64,000 nt of DNA from Bacteroidales bacterium UBA1181. Lineage in GTDB: Bacteria > Bacteroidota > Bacteroidia > Bacteroidales > Paludibacteraceae. The translations under genes were made by a program, and so were the position numbers. The stretch lies in the NCBI GenBank assembly GCA_002310215.1, contig DBYR01000002.1, positions 53,736 to 117,735 of the forward strand, read 5' to 3'. A model generated the notes under the pieces. It was not told the origin of the DNA and did not search any database. It saw nothing but the letters and a program-made list of their open reading frames with translations. Positions 39,477-48,288 of the stretch are shown here, in pieces (position 1 is the first letter of the stretch; each line of letters starts with the position of its first letter).

Positions 39477-40331
39477 TTAGAATGATATGTAAGTCAGCGG
39501 GTTCACTGCCACGCCATCCTTCCAGAGTTCGAACTCGAAGTAGGAGTCCATTCCGTCGCGGAAGGTGGTCAGGATCTCTCCCGCATGCACTTTCGTCCCT
39601 TTCTGTTTTATGAATGGTTGACGTGTTTTATAGACCGTTACGATGTTGTTGGCATGCTGGATGCAGAGCACGTACAGGTTGCGGAATGAGTAATCAGATG
39701 ATATGACGATACCGTCCAGGACGGAGAGCACGCTGGAGTTTTGCACCGCCACGATGGTGGTGCCGTATACCCTTTTCCTGATGTTGAACGAGTCGAGCAC
39801 GCGTCCCTTGGCAGGTGAACACATCAGATAGGTCGTCTCAATCTCCTCAGGTGTGGATAGTATGGCGTTGATGTTCTCCAATTCCTTGGCTTCGAAGGAG
39901 TCCCGAAAAGCGTTCTCCTTCTCGGACGGTTCCAATGATATCTTGTCGGATGGAATGCTGCTCAGTACTTTGGAGGTGGAGGTGGAGTCCAACGACACCT
40001 TGCCGGACATGACCGCCCTGAGCCCTTCCATGTATTGAATTTGCAGATCCAGTTGTTCTGAGAGGGAGTCCACGACAAGTGCGTCGCGCATCAATTGACG
40101 TCTCAGGTTGATGTTCTCCGTGTATCCCGGCAGGAATCCTCGGATAGGTGTTTTGATGATCAGGAAGGCGATGAGGAAGAAGTAGACGACGGCGATGAGA
40201 AAACCTGCTCCGACCACGGTGCCTTTGGAAAGGCGGATGTGGAATACCTCCTCCAACGTGTTCTCATTTAAGATGGAAATCTTATATTTGAAACGAATCT
40301 TCTTTAAGAAATTATCTAATTTATTATCCAT
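39477..40331 (-). CDS. M23-type (LytM) peptidase-like membrane protein, probably inactive
   Basis: 284 aa, starting at the ATG of 40331 (MDNKLDNF); an ATG two codons earlier is possible. One membrane segment near residues 38-60 (VGAGFLIAVVYFFLIAFLII), a short coiled-coil, then a LytM fold (PAKGRVLDSFNI, VLSVLDGIVISSDYS, NIVTVYKTRQPFIKQKGTKVHAGE). The zinc ligands are lost: the H-x-x-x-D segment reads VYGTTIV, and the late H-x-H motif reads YFEFEL. Degenerate LytM proteins often activate amidases or act as scaffolds in cell division; that is inference. It is 2 bp from the TrmH-like gene. Confidence 0.8.
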   Translation of the reverse strand: MDNKLDNFLKKIRFKYKISILNENTLEEVFHIRLSKGTVVGAGFLIAVVYFFLIAFLIIKTPIRGFLPGYTENINLRRQLMRDALVVDSLSEQLDLQIQYMEGLRAVMSGKVSLDSTSTSKVLSSIPSDKISLEPSEKENAFRDSFEAKELENINAILSTPEEIETTYLMCSPAKGRVLDSFNIRKRVYGTTIVAVQNSSVLSVLDGIVISSDYSFRNLYVLCIQHANNIVTVYKTRQPFIKQKGTKVHAGEILTTFRDGMDSYFEFELWKDGVAVNPLTYISF

Positions 40332-40333
40332 AA

Positions 40334-41089
40334 TCACAATCCTCTTCTTCTAAATTCTGAACATACAATGCCTGTTGCCATGGCCACGTTGAGGGACTCC
40401 GAAGTGGTTCTTTCCGCCGGATAACTAGGAATGAATAACCTTCTTCGAATGAGTTTGGACATTCTCTCCGAGATGCCCTTCCCCTCGTTCCCCATCACGA
40501 CGATTCCGTTGGATGTGAGTTCCTGCCCGTAAATGTTTTCCCCGTCGAGGAATGTGCCGTAGATAGGAGTCTCCTCGTTCTCTTGTAGAAACCTCTCCAA
40601 ATCCGTGTAGTGGACCCTCACTCTGGCGATGGCGCCCATTGTCGCTTGAACTACCTTTGGGTTGTATAGGTCCGCCGTATCCATGGAGCAGACGATATCT
40701 TCGATGCCGAACCAGTCCGCCACGCGTAGGATGGTGCCTAAGTTGCCGGGGTCTTGTATGGTGTCCAACGCCAAGGTGAGTTGTTGGGCAATCCTTCTCT
40801 TGTCGATGGCGTGGCGAGGTTTCTCGAAGACCGCCAAAGCGGGAGGAGGGGATTGTAGTAGCGATGCCTTGGAGATCTCCTCCTTTTCTGCGAGGATGAG
40901 TTCCTCCGCCGTCGCATGGGGATGTTTCTGGTGGAATGCTTCTGTGCAGACCAAAGTGCGGCAATGGAAGGTGGGGAGCAGGTCGGACACTATTTTTTCC
41001 CCTTCGGCGAGGAAGAGCCCCGATTCATCCCTCTCTTTCTTCTTCGATAGGGAAGCGATTGCCCGTATTTTGTTCTTGCTCAGTGCCAT
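40334..41089 (-). CDS. TrmH/SpoU-family RNA methyltransferase
   Basis: 251 aa. SPOUT-class enzyme with an N-terminal substrate-binding domain (SKNKIRAIASLSKKKERDES, FLAEGEKIVSDLL) and a C-terminal knotted SAM domain: ALDTIQDPGNLGTILRVADW, IVVMGNEGKGIS and SESLNVAMATGIV. It 2'-O-methylates a ribose of rRNA or tRNA; which one cannot be told from sequence. The order lipoprotein-TrmH-M23-dxr-rseP looks like one transcription unit on the minus strand. Confidence 0.9.
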   Translation of the reverse strand: MALSKNKIRAIASLSKKKERDESGLFLAEGEKIVSDLLPTFHCRTLVCTEAFHQKHPHATAEELILAEKEEISKASLLQSPPPALAVFEKPRHAIDKRRIAQQLTLALDTIQDPGNLGTILRVADWFGIEDIVCSMDTADLYNPKVVQATMGAIARVRVHYTDLERFLQENEETPIYGTFLDGENIYGQELTSNGIVVMGNEGKGISERMSKLIRRRLFIPSYPAERTTSESLNVAMATGIVCSEFRRRGL

Positions 41090-41099
41090 TCCTATCCTG

Positions 41100-41702
41100 T
41101 TATTCCAAACCTACCAACTCGATTTCGTAATACATTGTGCGGTATTCGTTCTCATCAGAGGTCGCATGTCCTTTGATGGTGATGTTGTCCGAGTTGCCGA
41201 TGTCGAAAGGAATGATCACTTTGCATTTCCCTCCCACACGGAGGTTCTTCACCGCTTGCTGAAAACCTGGCCCGAATGTTAGCCCCGAAGCATCCGTTTT
41301 GATTTTGAAGCTTTGTGGGTCCGGTGCGTATTGGGAGGTGCAGTTGTATATCATGTTGCCTTTCATGTCGTAACCCACATAACGTACGTATGCGGTCCAG
41401 TTGTTCTGCGGAAGTACGTCCCCTTCGCCTTTCTTTATCTGGTGGTAGTACAATCCTTTGGTTTTCCCTGAGGCGTAGAGGTAATAGATTTCATTCCCGG
41501 AATTGTTCAGCCATTCCCCGTCGGTTTCCGGCATACTGCCGACTACGGAGATATGCTTGGTGCTAATGAATTTCTCGATTGCCTCTTCCTCTTCCTCTTG
41601 GTAATCCGCATAGGTGATCGTGTCTCCACACCCTGACAGCGTAGTTAGAATTGCGGTGGACAGGGAAACGAATGCGAACTTTAGATGATTGATTGGGGTC
41701 AT
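41100..41702 (-). CDS. DUF4827 lipoprotein
   Basis: 200 aa. Lipoprotein signal peptide with lipobox LTTLSGC near residue 25, so it is attached to a membrane. The body begins TITYADYQEEEEEAIEKFIS, as in DUF4827, and includes a FKBP-like half: YYHQIKKGEGDVL, FGPGFQQAVKNLRVGGKCKVIIP. It resembles the next gene upstream in general layout, and both may descend from FKBP isomerases; key FKBP active-site residues are not obvious. Function unknown. Confidence 0.8.
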   Translation of the reverse strand: MTPINHLKFAFVSLSTAILTTLSGCGDTITYADYQEEEEEAIEKFISTKHISVVGSMPETDGEWLNNSGNEIYYLYASGKTKGLYYHQIKKGEGDVLPQNNWTAYVRYVGYDMKGNMIYNCTSQYAPDPQSFKIKTDASGLTFGPGFQQAVKNLRVGGKCKVIIPFDIGNSDNITIKGHATSDENEYRTMYYEIELVGLE

Positions 41703-41714
41703 TTTATTGTTTTA

Positions 41715-42269
41715 TTACTTGGTTAATACTTGTTTGTCGGCCTTCTCGACCTCTATGACGGAGAGCTTCATGAAGAGGGGTGTCCAGCTGTTGATACATC
41801 TGCCTTTCCCGACAACTCCGTATCCTAACATGGCGGGTACGATGAACTCTCCTTGTCCGGAAACCCGTAGCAGGGTGACGGCTTCCCGTACTCCCTTCTC
41901 GATGTCCGAATGTCCTATGGTGATGGTCTTGACCACGTCTGTCAGATTCTCGCAGGGCTCGCCACCCAATGGGGCTATCGTGTATTGGAACGTCACCTTG
42001 TCATTTTCGACGATGGAGTCTCCTTCTCCCTTCTTGATGATATGGTAGCGGAGACCTGAAATGCGTCTGCCCATCTCCATCTTCGTTGAGTCGATGTAAT
42101 GGTTGATCTCCTGTTCCTCCAATTCGACGAACTGCTTGTTCATCTCCATGAAATCCTCTTTGAGGTCCTCTTGTGTGCTCTTGTTGACGGGTATTTGAAC
42201 CTGCTCCTTCCCGCAAGCGACGAGGGCGATGAGTAGTAAGGCGTATATGTGGGGAATGAACCTATCCAT
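41715..42269 (-). CDS. FKBP-type peptidyl-prolyl isomerase lipoprotein (GldI-like)
   Basis: 184 aa. Lipobox LLLIALVAC near residue 19 places it on a membrane outside the cytoplasm. After a helical spacer (EEQEINHYIDSTKMEM) comes the FKBP domain: GLRYHIIKKGEGDSI, DKVTFQYTI, DIEKGVREAVTLLRVSGQGEFIVPAMLGYG. It should assist folding of exported proteins. The layout matches GldI, an accessory lipoprotein of gliding/T9SS bacteria, but similarity alone does not establish that role. The start overlaps the end of nrnA by 8 bp. Confidence 0.85.
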   Translation of the reverse strand: MDRFIPHIYALLLIALVACGKEQVQIPVNKSTQEDLKEDFMEMNKQFVELEEQEINHYIDSTKMEMGRRISGLRYHIIKKGEGDSIVENDKVTFQYTIAPLGGEPCENLTDVVKTITIGHSDIEKGVREAVTLLRVSGQGEFIVPAMLGYGVVGKGRCINSWTPLFMKLSVIEVEKADKQVLTK

Positions 42270-43314
42270 TGGTGCGCCTCTTTAGTTCTGCCATTATTTC
42301 CTCCTGCATGGAAGGCAGCGCCTCCTCGAACTTGGCGATGGTCTCCTGCATGGTCTGGTAGGACTCTCCGCCAGATGCGTTCTTGTGTCCGCCACCGTTG
42401 AAGTGCTTGGCGGCGAATTCATTGACCGCCACATCCCCCTGCGAACGGAACGAGCATTTTATCTTGCCTCCCTCCTCCTTGAAGAACGTGGAGAATATCA
42501 CGCCTTTGATGGAGAGCGGCATGTTGACGAACCCCTCCGTGTCTCCTTTCTTGAAGTTGTACTTGGAGAGTTCCTCGTTGGTGAGCGAAATCATCGCTGC
42601 GCCATATTCGGGGTATATCTTCATTTTCTCATAGAGCATGTAACCCATCAGACGGTACCTGCTTTCCGAGTAGTTGTTGTACACTTTGTCGTAGATGGCA
42701 TCCTTGTCGATCCCCTTCTTGATGAGCTCGGAGATGATGATGTAGACCTCCGAATTGTTGGAGTTGTAGGTGAAACCTCCTGTGTCGGTCATCATGCCGG
42801 TGTAGATGCACTCGGCGCACTCCTTTGTCATCTCGGTGAAGTATCCCATCCTGCAGATGAGGCGGAACACCATCTCCGATGTGGAGGCGAACTGCGGATA
42901 GGAGATGGTCACGTCGGCGAAGTTGCCCGGACCCAAATGATGGTCGAGCATCAATTTCTTCGCTGCGGAATCGGCTACGCTGATCGCCACGTTCTCGATG
43001 CGTTTCAGCACGTTGAAGTCCAATGCGCAGATCAGGTCCGCTTTCTCTATCAGAGCTTCCGCCATGTTCCTTTTTTTCTCATGAACGATGATGTCCGATG
43101 CGCCGGACATCCATTTCAGGAATCCCGGTAGATCATTGGGCACGACCACGTAGGCTTCCTTCCCGATGGTCTTCAGGAAGTTGCACAAGGCCAATGAAGA
43201 CCCTATCGCATCACCGTCTGGGGAGACATGCGTCACGATGACTATGTTCTCGGCGTTCTCAATCAGTGATTTCGCCTCTTGGATTAAGTCTTCATCAATA
43301 ATTTTCGTAATCAT
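42262..43314 (-). CDS. nrnA: Bifunctional oligoribonuclease / PAP phosphatase NrnA (DHH family)
   Basis: 350 aa from the ATG at 43314 (MITKIIDEDL); the frame runs 16 codons further, into AT-rich non-coding DNA. DHH phosphoesterase with the manganese-binding motifs VTHVSPDGDAIGSSLAL, ICALDFN, LMLDHHLGP and, in the DHHA1 domain, HFNGGGHKNASGG. It degrades short oligonucleotides and dephosphorylates pAp. The end overlaps the FKBP gene, so the two are coupled. Confidence 0.93.
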   Translation of the reverse strand: MITKIIDEDLIQEAKSLIENAENIVIVTHVSPDGDAIGSSLALCNFLKTIGKEAYVVVPNDLPGFLKWMSGASDIIVHEKKRNMAEALIEKADLICALDFNVLKRIENVAISVADSAAKKLMLDHHLGPGNFADVTISYPQFASTSEMVFRLICRMGYFTEMTKECAECIYTGMMTDTGGFTYNSNNSEVYIIISELIKKGIDKDAIYDKVYNNYSESRYRLMGYMLYEKMKIYPEYGAAMISLTNEELSKYNFKKGDTEGFVNMPLSIKGVIFSTFFKEEGGKIKCSFRSQGDVAVNEFAAKHFNGGGHKNASGGESYQTMQETIAKFEEALPSMQEEIMAELKRRTNG

Positions 43315-43464
43315 AAACCTCTTCGTTAAAGACGTCGCTAAATTACAAAAAAAGTTTGGCATTTCCCTTATAACGTGGGGACGATTGATTTCTTGTGCGC
43401 AGGATTTTATTTCTATTCCGCACTTTTCCTTCTTTTTGTCCGCAAGTCGCTGGCGATCAGTTGC

Positions 43465-45039
43465 CTATATTTGCCCTACAACCTTTATGACGAGGAGGTG
43501 GCAACTGTATGTGAGCAGGATGGAGAGCAAGATGCTGATGCGTCGGAACGATTGCTCTTGCACGACGGCGAGTAGGGAACCGAGTAGGGCATACAACAAC
43601 AGAACGTCTATGCCACCGAACGCTATGCCGCTCACATTGGAGTGGGGAAGTCCTTCCAACCATCGTATGCTGCTGTTCATGCCTTTGATGAGCCCCGACA
43701 GCAGACTGCCTATGACGTTGGATATGACGGGGAATGATGTGGCCATGAGCAGCAGGGAACAACCGTAAATGAGGAGCGTGGCGGCGGGTATGACGATAAG
43801 CCCCGAGAGCCAGAAACAGTTGCTGAATTGGTGAAAATGGTAGAGCATGATGGGCATGGTGCCGAGCTGGGCGGCTATGGAGACGGAGGTGAGCGACCAT
43901 GCTTTGTCGAGTATGAAGTTGCTGATTTTTAAGCTTTTGTAAATCCTCTCGTGAAGCAATAGGATGGCGAACACGGCGGCGTAGCTGAGCTGAAACCCTA
44001 CGTCGTTCAGATATCTCGGCTCGTATAGCAGCATGAGGAATGCGGAGGCGAATACGATGTTGAGGCTCGGTGATTTCCTGCGCATCATTTCGCCGATTGA
44101 GACGAGCGAGAACATGACGGAGGCGCGCACCACCGAGGCGGATAACCCTGCCACGAAGGCGTAGCTCCATAGACCGGTCAGGGCGAGGATGACGCGTATC
44201 GGCTTGAACCGATTCCCCCTGAATAGTTGTTGTAGGAGGGCGATGATGACAAGGTAGATGATGCCGACGTGTAATCCGCTGACGGCAAGCACATGACTGG
44301 CTCCCGTGGCCGAATAGCTTCTTTTCAGTTCTTTGTCAAGCATGCTTTTGTCTCCTAATGTCAGTGCGGATGCGATGGCGAGTTCCTCTCCCTGCAATCC
44401 GTTCGCTTGGTATTTTTCTTCTGCCCACCGCCGTGCCTTCCCCGCCTTCCCCCTTAGGCTTTGCCGCTCCTCATGACCGACTGTCCTCCATCTCCCTTCG
44501 GGGATGTGGAAACTGCCGGAATAGCCTTTCTGCCGGAGGTGTTTGTCGTATTCGGATGGTTCTCCTTCCTTCTTCGTGAGACGGGTGGGGAAAATCAGTA
44601 TGTCCCCGTCTCGTAGCTGCTCGCTTGCGGAGTCTTGCGCGATGTAAGCCATGACCCGGGTCCCTTCCGGAATGCCTTGCCCGAACAGGAGCAGGCTGGC
44701 TCCGTAAGTGGATTTCTTTTTTTGGGGAGCCCCCTCTATCTCTCCAATCACATAGGGTGTCTCTTCCTCGTCCGCCTCCCAAAATGTGGGGGCTGTCTCC
44801 TGTGTGCGGGTGGCTCCCGCCACGAAGAGTAGGAGGAAAAGCACGGTGCCCGGCAACCAACGTAGTTTGTATTGCAACCTGTTGGGAATGAGGAGACATC
44901 CGAGCAGGGGCAGTGCGAAGGGGAAGGGTAGCCACCATGGGAAATGAATGGTTGGGCAGAGTAGTCCGAAAAGGATCCCCGCGATGAGGAAGAGGCAAAT
45001 GCGTAGGAAGGGCAAACGGTATATTGTTTCCATGGGCAA
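43465..45039 (-). CDS. comEC: ComEC/Rec2-family DNA-uptake channel, form without metallo-beta-lactamase domain
   Basis: 524 aa. N-terminal membrane segments and DUF4131 (soluble domain around PYVIGEIEGAPQKKKSTYG), then the competence domain with GASHVLAVSGLHVGIIYLVI and several more membrane segments (RASVMFSLVSIGEMMRRKS). It is expected to carry single-stranded DNA across the inner membrane. The C-terminal metallo-beta-lactamase-like nuclease domain of longer ComEC proteins is absent; the protein ends after the last helices. About 150 bp separate it from nrnA. Confidence 0.88.
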   Translation of the reverse strand: MPMETIYRLPFLRICLFLIAGILFGLLCPTIHFPWWLPFPFALPLLGCLLIPNRLQYKLRWLPGTVLFLLLFVAGATRTQETAPTFWEADEEETPYVIGEIEGAPQKKKSTYGASLLLFGQGIPEGTRVMAYIAQDSASEQLRDGDILIFPTRLTKKEGEPSEYDKHLRQKGYSGSFHIPEGRWRTVGHEERQSLRGKAGKARRWAEEKYQANGLQGEELAIASALTLGDKSMLDKELKRSYSATGASHVLAVSGLHVGIIYLVIIALLQQLFRGNRFKPIRVILALTGLWSYAFVAGLSASVVRASVMFSLVSIGEMMRRKSPSLNIVFASAFLMLLYEPRYLNDVGFQLSYAAVFAILLLHERIYKSLKISNFILDKAWSLTSVSIAAQLGTMPIMLYHFHQFSNCFWLSGLIVIPAATLLIYGCSLLLMATSFPVISNVIGSLLSGLIKGMNSSIRWLEGLPHSNVSGIAFGGIDVLLLYALLGSLLAVVQEQSFRRISILLSILLTYSCHLLVIKVVGQI

Positions 45040-45054
45040 ATAAAAAAACAGGTT

Positions 45055-45093
45055 AGAAAAAAGAGCGCCGCAAAGAATTATTCCCTTGCGGCG
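45055..45093 (-). terminator. Terminator between rpe and comEC
   Basis: CGCCGCAA (45066-45073) pairs with TTGCGGCG (45086-45093). On the minus strand the stem is followed by CTCTTTTTTC. It ends the rpe transcript. Confidence 0.85.
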
Positions 45094-45100
45094 TGGATTG

Positions 45101-45751
45101 TTATAGCGCTTTCAGCTTGGCGATCGTCTCGGTCGGATTCTCCGCACTGAATACGAAACTGCCAGCCACGAGCACGTCCGCACCAGCCTTAATCAGTCTG
45201 GCACCAGTATCATAGTTGACGCCTCCGTCAATCTCAATCAATGCGTTTGAGTTGCGTTTGAGGATCAGTTCTTTCAGACGTTGTGTCTTGTCGATGGTGT
45301 TCTCGATGAACTTCTGTCCGCCGAAGCCTGGATTGACCGACATCAGCATCGCTACGTCCACGTCGGTGATGATCTCCTCGAGAACCGACACGGGTGTGTG
45401 CGGATTGAGTGTCACGCCCGCCTTCATGCCCAAGGATTTGATGCGCTGGATGGATCGGTGGAGGTGGGTGCAGGCCTCGTAGTGCACGTTCAGGACTTCC
45501 GCCCCTAACCGGTGGAACTCGTCGATGAATTTGTCGGGTTCTACGATCATCAGGTGCACATCCAATGGCTTCTTCGCATACTTTTGGATGGCTGCGGTGA
45601 CTGGCATCCCGAAGGAGATGTTCGGTACGAACACGCCGTCCATCACGTCGAGGTGGAACCAATCCGCCTGGCTTTGGTTCACCATCTCCACGTCTGCGCG
45701 CAGGTTGGCGAAATCGGCCGAGAGTACTGATGGTGCGATTAAATGACTCAT
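45101..45751 (-). CDS. rpe: Ribulose-phosphate 3-epimerase
   Basis: 216 aa from the ATG at 45751 (MSHLIAPSVLSADF), the standard start; the frame runs 25 codons further into non-coding DNA. TIM barrel that interconverts ribulose 5-phosphate and xylulose 5-phosphate. Markers: APSVLSADFANL, WFHLDVMDGVFVPNISFG, DVHLMIVEP, MSVNPGFGGQKFIE and EIDGGVNYDTGARLIKAGAD. Metal ligands (H, D, H, D) are in place. Confidence 0.96.
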   Translation of the reverse strand: MSHLIAPSVLSADFANLRADVEMVNQSQADWFHLDVMDGVFVPNISFGMPVTAAIQKYAKKPLDVHLMIVEPDKFIDEFHRLGAEVLNVHYEACTHLHRSIQRIKSLGMKAGVTLNPHTPVSVLEEIITDVDVAMLMSVNPGFGGQKFIENTIDKTQRLKELILKRNSNALIEIDGGVNYDTGARLIKAGADVLVAGSFVFSAENPTETIAKLKAL

Positions 45752-45832
45752 GTCGTGCAAGGGTTGTTTCGGAGGAATTGGGTAGAACGACGGGTCTTGG
45801 AAGCCCCATCGTCTTCCGTCCCCCATGGATTA

Positions 45833-45865
45833 AACAAAAAAAGGAAGTAACTTACGCCACTTCCT
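45833..45865 (-). terminator. Terminator of the tRNA-Pro gene
   Basis: AGGAAGT (45842-45848) pairs with ACTTCCT (45859-45865). On the minus strand the stem is followed by a run of seven T residues. Confidence 0.85.
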
Positions 45866-45873
45866 CGCATCAG

Positions 45874-45948
45874 TCGAGGTGAAGGGATTCGAACCCCCGA
45901 CCCTCTGGTCCCAAACCAGATGCGCTAACCGGACTGCGCTACACCTCG
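45874..45948 (-). tRNA. tRNA-Pro (anticodon TGG)
   Basis: Cloverleaf on the minus strand: acceptor CGAGGTG (45948-45942) with CACCTCG (45881-45875); anticodon stem CTGGT/ACCAG around a TTTGGGA-type loop with TGG; T-arm GGGGGTTCGAATCCC. The discriminator is A. CCA is not encoded (the next bases are CTG). 75 nt. Confidence 0.95.
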
Positions 45949-46049
45949 TTCTCAAATGCGGTGCAAATGTACTACCTTTTCGTGTATCTGCAAACTTTTT
46001 CGCCTACTTTTTTCTCTGTAAACGAACATTTTTTCTTCGCCATTGAATA

Positions 46050-46331
46050 TCAATGGCTTATTTTTAGGCAAAGGTAGACGACCAGGGCGATTTGCGCAAG
46101 CAGGATGGCGGGTACGCCGAGGAAAAATTTCTTGTGGAGGGTTTTGTGCCGGAGGGTGTACATGGCGATGAGCGCACCGATGGAACCTCCGATGGCTGCG
46201 AGGAGGAGCAGGGTTTTCTCGGGTATGCGTCTTGCGTTGGGCTTTTTCGCAAGGCGTTTGTCCCGCGCATAGGCGATGAAGGTGATGATGTTAATCGCCA
46301 TGAAATAGATGAGCAGTATCTTCAAGTCCAT
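46050..46331 (-). CDS. DUF1294 membrane protein
   Basis: 93 aa from the ATG at 46331 (MDLKILLIYF). Three apolar segments with the family core: NIITFIAYARDKRLAKK, RIPEKTLLLLAAIGGSIGALIAM, LRHKTLHKKFFLGVP. Function unknown. The upstream start (46370) would overlap the terminator hairpin of rpoZ and is rejected. Confidence 0.88.
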   Translation of the reverse strand: MDLKILLIYFMAINIITFIAYARDKRLAKKPNARRIPEKTLLLLAAIGGSIGALIAMYTLRHKTLHKKFFLGVPAILLAQIALVVYLCLKISH

Positions 46332-46344
46332 TTTTTTTCTGGAA

Positions 46345-46380
46345 ATAAAAAGGGGTATGCCAAATGACATGCCCCTTTGT
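46345..46380 (-). terminator. Terminator of the bamD-rpoZ unit
   Basis: AGGGG (46351-46355) pairs with CCCCT (46372-46376), with further pairing inside. On the minus strand the hairpin is followed by TTTTTATTTCC, directly before the DUF1294 start. Confidence 0.75.
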
Positions 46381-46414
46381 GGTGTTTCGCTCCCAAAGAA
46401 AGGAAGCGTGTTTC

Positions 46415-46747
46415 TTAATATTTCATCTTGTCTTTGGAAGGGTTCTTCCAGAAGATTTTGCCGTCTACGTACTCTTGTGCCGCGATCAAGGTTGGCTTAG
46501 GCAATTTCTCGTAGAAACGGGAGATTTCGATTTGCTCACGGTTCTCGAACACTTCCTCCAAGTTGTCGTTGAACGATGCGAATTCCTGTAATTTTTTGTC
46601 CAATTCCGATTTCATCTCCACGGCGATTTGGTTGGCACGGCGGGCGATGATGTTCACCGTCTCATAGACGTTACCCGTGTCGGCGCAAAGTTGGTTCATG
46701 TCACGGGTGATGGTGTTTGTCGGAGCTGTTACTTTCTTGTAGTCCAT
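46415..46747 (-). CDS. rpoZ: RNA polymerase omega subunit, Bacteroidota type
   Basis: 110 aa. Matches the phylum's RpoZ/Rpb6-like family: MDYKKVTAPTNTITRDMNQL, the region NVYETVNIIARRANQIAVEM corresponding to the conserved omega helix, and the ending VDGKIFWKNPSKDKMKY. It helps assemble and stabilise the beta-prime subunit. It follows bamD by 15 bp, a common order in the phylum. Confidence 0.9.
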   Translation of the reverse strand: MDYKKVTAPTNTITRDMNQLCADTGNVYETVNIIARRANQIAVEMKSELDKKLQEFASFNDNLEEVFENREQIEISRFYEKLPKPTLIAAQEYVDGKIFWKNPSKDKMKY

Positions 46748-46762
46748 GATTTATATATGTTT

Positions 46763-47593
46763 TTAATTTGTCCTTTTCGATTCTATATGGTTAATGAACT
46801 TCTGGGACTTCTCGAGGATTTTGTCCGCTTCTTTGCGGTGTTTGCCATCCGGGAATTCCCCCGTATAGTTGTAGTATTCGTCGATGGTTTCACGGTAACG
46901 GTCCTCCATCTTCTGCTCCACGCTCTTTACGGCTTGCATGTACTTGGCGTCGAGGATGAGGAAGTAGAGGTCTTCCTTCCGTTTCGAGTCCGGGTAGTGC
47001 TTCAGCGCGTTGGTAGCGGTCACTACGGCCGATTGGTAATTGTTGCCCATGTAGTCGCCAAGGTCGTAGTATAACTTGGCGTTGAGGTATTCCTTCTCGG
47101 CCAATTTTTCCTGTAACTCTTCCAGGTATTTCAGCGCCTCCGGCAGCTTGTCGCTCTTAGGGTACTGCGTGGTGAACTCCAAAAGCTCATCTATCGCCTC
47201 CGACGTGACAGTCTGGTCGAGTTTGACCTCCGGAGAGGCTTTGTAGAGACAAACCCCGCTGAGGAACTTGCACTCCTCCGTGTGTTTGCCCTGCGGATAA
47301 CTGCGTCCGTATGCGGCGAAATAACCCTTCGCGGACTCGTAGTCCTTGTTCTTGTAGTGAGACATCGCGATCGTGTAGACCACGTTCTCTCCCTTCTCCG
47401 TGCCTCTGAAGGCGGATCCGATGGTCTCTAAAATAGAGTACGCCTTGTAATATTCTCCCTCCTCATAGTACTTCATCGCTTTCTCGTACTTGAGGTCGTT
47501 ATCCGTACTTTTCATCACTTTGTTGTATCCTCCGCAGGAGAACAAACACAATGTGGTGATTATTAGTGTTATATGTCTAATCGTCTTTCCCAT
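46763..47593 (-). CDS. bamD: Outer-membrane protein assembly factor BamD
   Basis: 276 aa from the ATG at 47593; the frame is open 20 codons upstream but these do not fit a signal peptide. Lipobox LCLFSC near residue 17 anchors it to the outer membrane from the periplasm. Tetratricopeptide-type helices follow: KAMKYYEEGEYYKAYSILE, YTIAMSHYKNKDYESAKGYF, YPQGKHTEECKFL and YPDSKRKEDLYFLILDAKY. BamD is an essential partner of BamA in inserting beta-barrels. Confidence 0.93.
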   Translation of the reverse strand: MGKTIRHITLIITTLCLFSCGGYNKVMKSTDNDLKYEKAMKYYEEGEYYKAYSILETIGSAFRGTEKGENVVYTIAMSHYKNKDYESAKGYFAAYGRSYPQGKHTEECKFLSGVCLYKASPEVKLDQTVTSEAIDELLEFTTQYPKSDKLPEALKYLEELQEKLAEKEYLNAKLYYDLGDYMGNNYQSAVVTATNALKHYPDSKRKEDLYFLILDAKYMQAVKSVEQKMEDRYRETIDEYYNYTGEFPDGKHRKEADKILEKSQKFINHIESKRTN

Positions 47594-47752
47594 CTTAAAT
47601 CTAATCCGCGAAAATAGGTAAAATCGTTTGAAAGATAAAAGAAAAACATCCATTTTTAACTATTTTAAATAAAATGTTTTTATTTCTTTTGCGTCTGAAT
47701 TTGGTATATTTATAACATGCTTTAGTATAAACGTTTATTTGTATAGAAAATT

Positions 47753-48184
47753 ATGTTGAAGAGAATTTTGTCGATTTCCGGGAAACCGGGTTTGTTTGAG
47801 TTGGTTTCTCAGGGAAAGAATATGTTGATTTTAGAGTCTCTCACGGAAAAGAAGCGTGTCCCTGCTTACACGCATGAGAAGATTCTTTCGCTTGGTGATA
47901 TCGCTATATACACGGAGGAGGGTGAAGTTCCGTTGGTGAACGTGCTGAGGTCTATGAAGGAGAAGGAGAACGGGAAAGTGGTCTCTTTTGACCCTAAAAA
48001 GGCGGACGGCAAACAACTCGCCGAGTATCTGGCGGCTGTGTTGCCTAACTTCGACCGCAATAGGGTTTATTCCTCCGATATCAAAAAGTTAATTACTTGG
48101 TATAATATCTTGGTCGAGAGCGGACGGGATGACTTCGAGGAGAAGAAACCTGAGGAGGCTCCGGCTGAAGAGTCGTCCAAGTAA
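47753..48184 (+). CDS. DUF5606 domain protein
   Basis: 143 aa. Starts MLKRILSISGKPGLFELVSQ and continues MLILESLTEKKRVPAYTHEK, as in the Bacteroidota-specific DUF5606 family. The middle has GEVPLVNVLRSMKEKE and a helical domain VLPNFDRNRVYSSDIKKLIT. The acidic tail EEKKPEEAPAEESSK is low-complexity. Function unknown. It is divergent from bamD and has its own terminator. Confidence 0.85.
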   Translation: MLKRILSISGKPGLFELVSQGKNMLILESLTEKKRVPAYTHEKILSLGDIAIYTEEGEVPLVNVLRSMKEKENGKVVSFDPKKADGKQLAEYLAAVLPNFDRNRVYSSDIKKLITWYNILVESGRDDFEEKKPEEAPAEESSK

Positions 48185-48192
48185 ATCTAATC

Positions 48193-48228
48193 GGGGCATC
48201 AATTGTCTATCCTGATGCCCTTGCCTTT
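48193..48228 (+). terminator. Terminator of the DUF5606 gene
   Basis: GGGCATCA (48194-48201) pairs with TGATGCCC (48213-48220), followed by TTGCCTTTT. Confidence 0.75.
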
Positions 48229-48288
48229 TATGGATTGGGGGAGGTTGAGATTTCTCTTCTTCCCTCTTTTTTTTCAGACTGTCCGCCT

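Noticed and set aside
43375..43768. Plus-strand frames opposite the end of comEC
   Set aside because: They overlap comEC antisense and show no family features.
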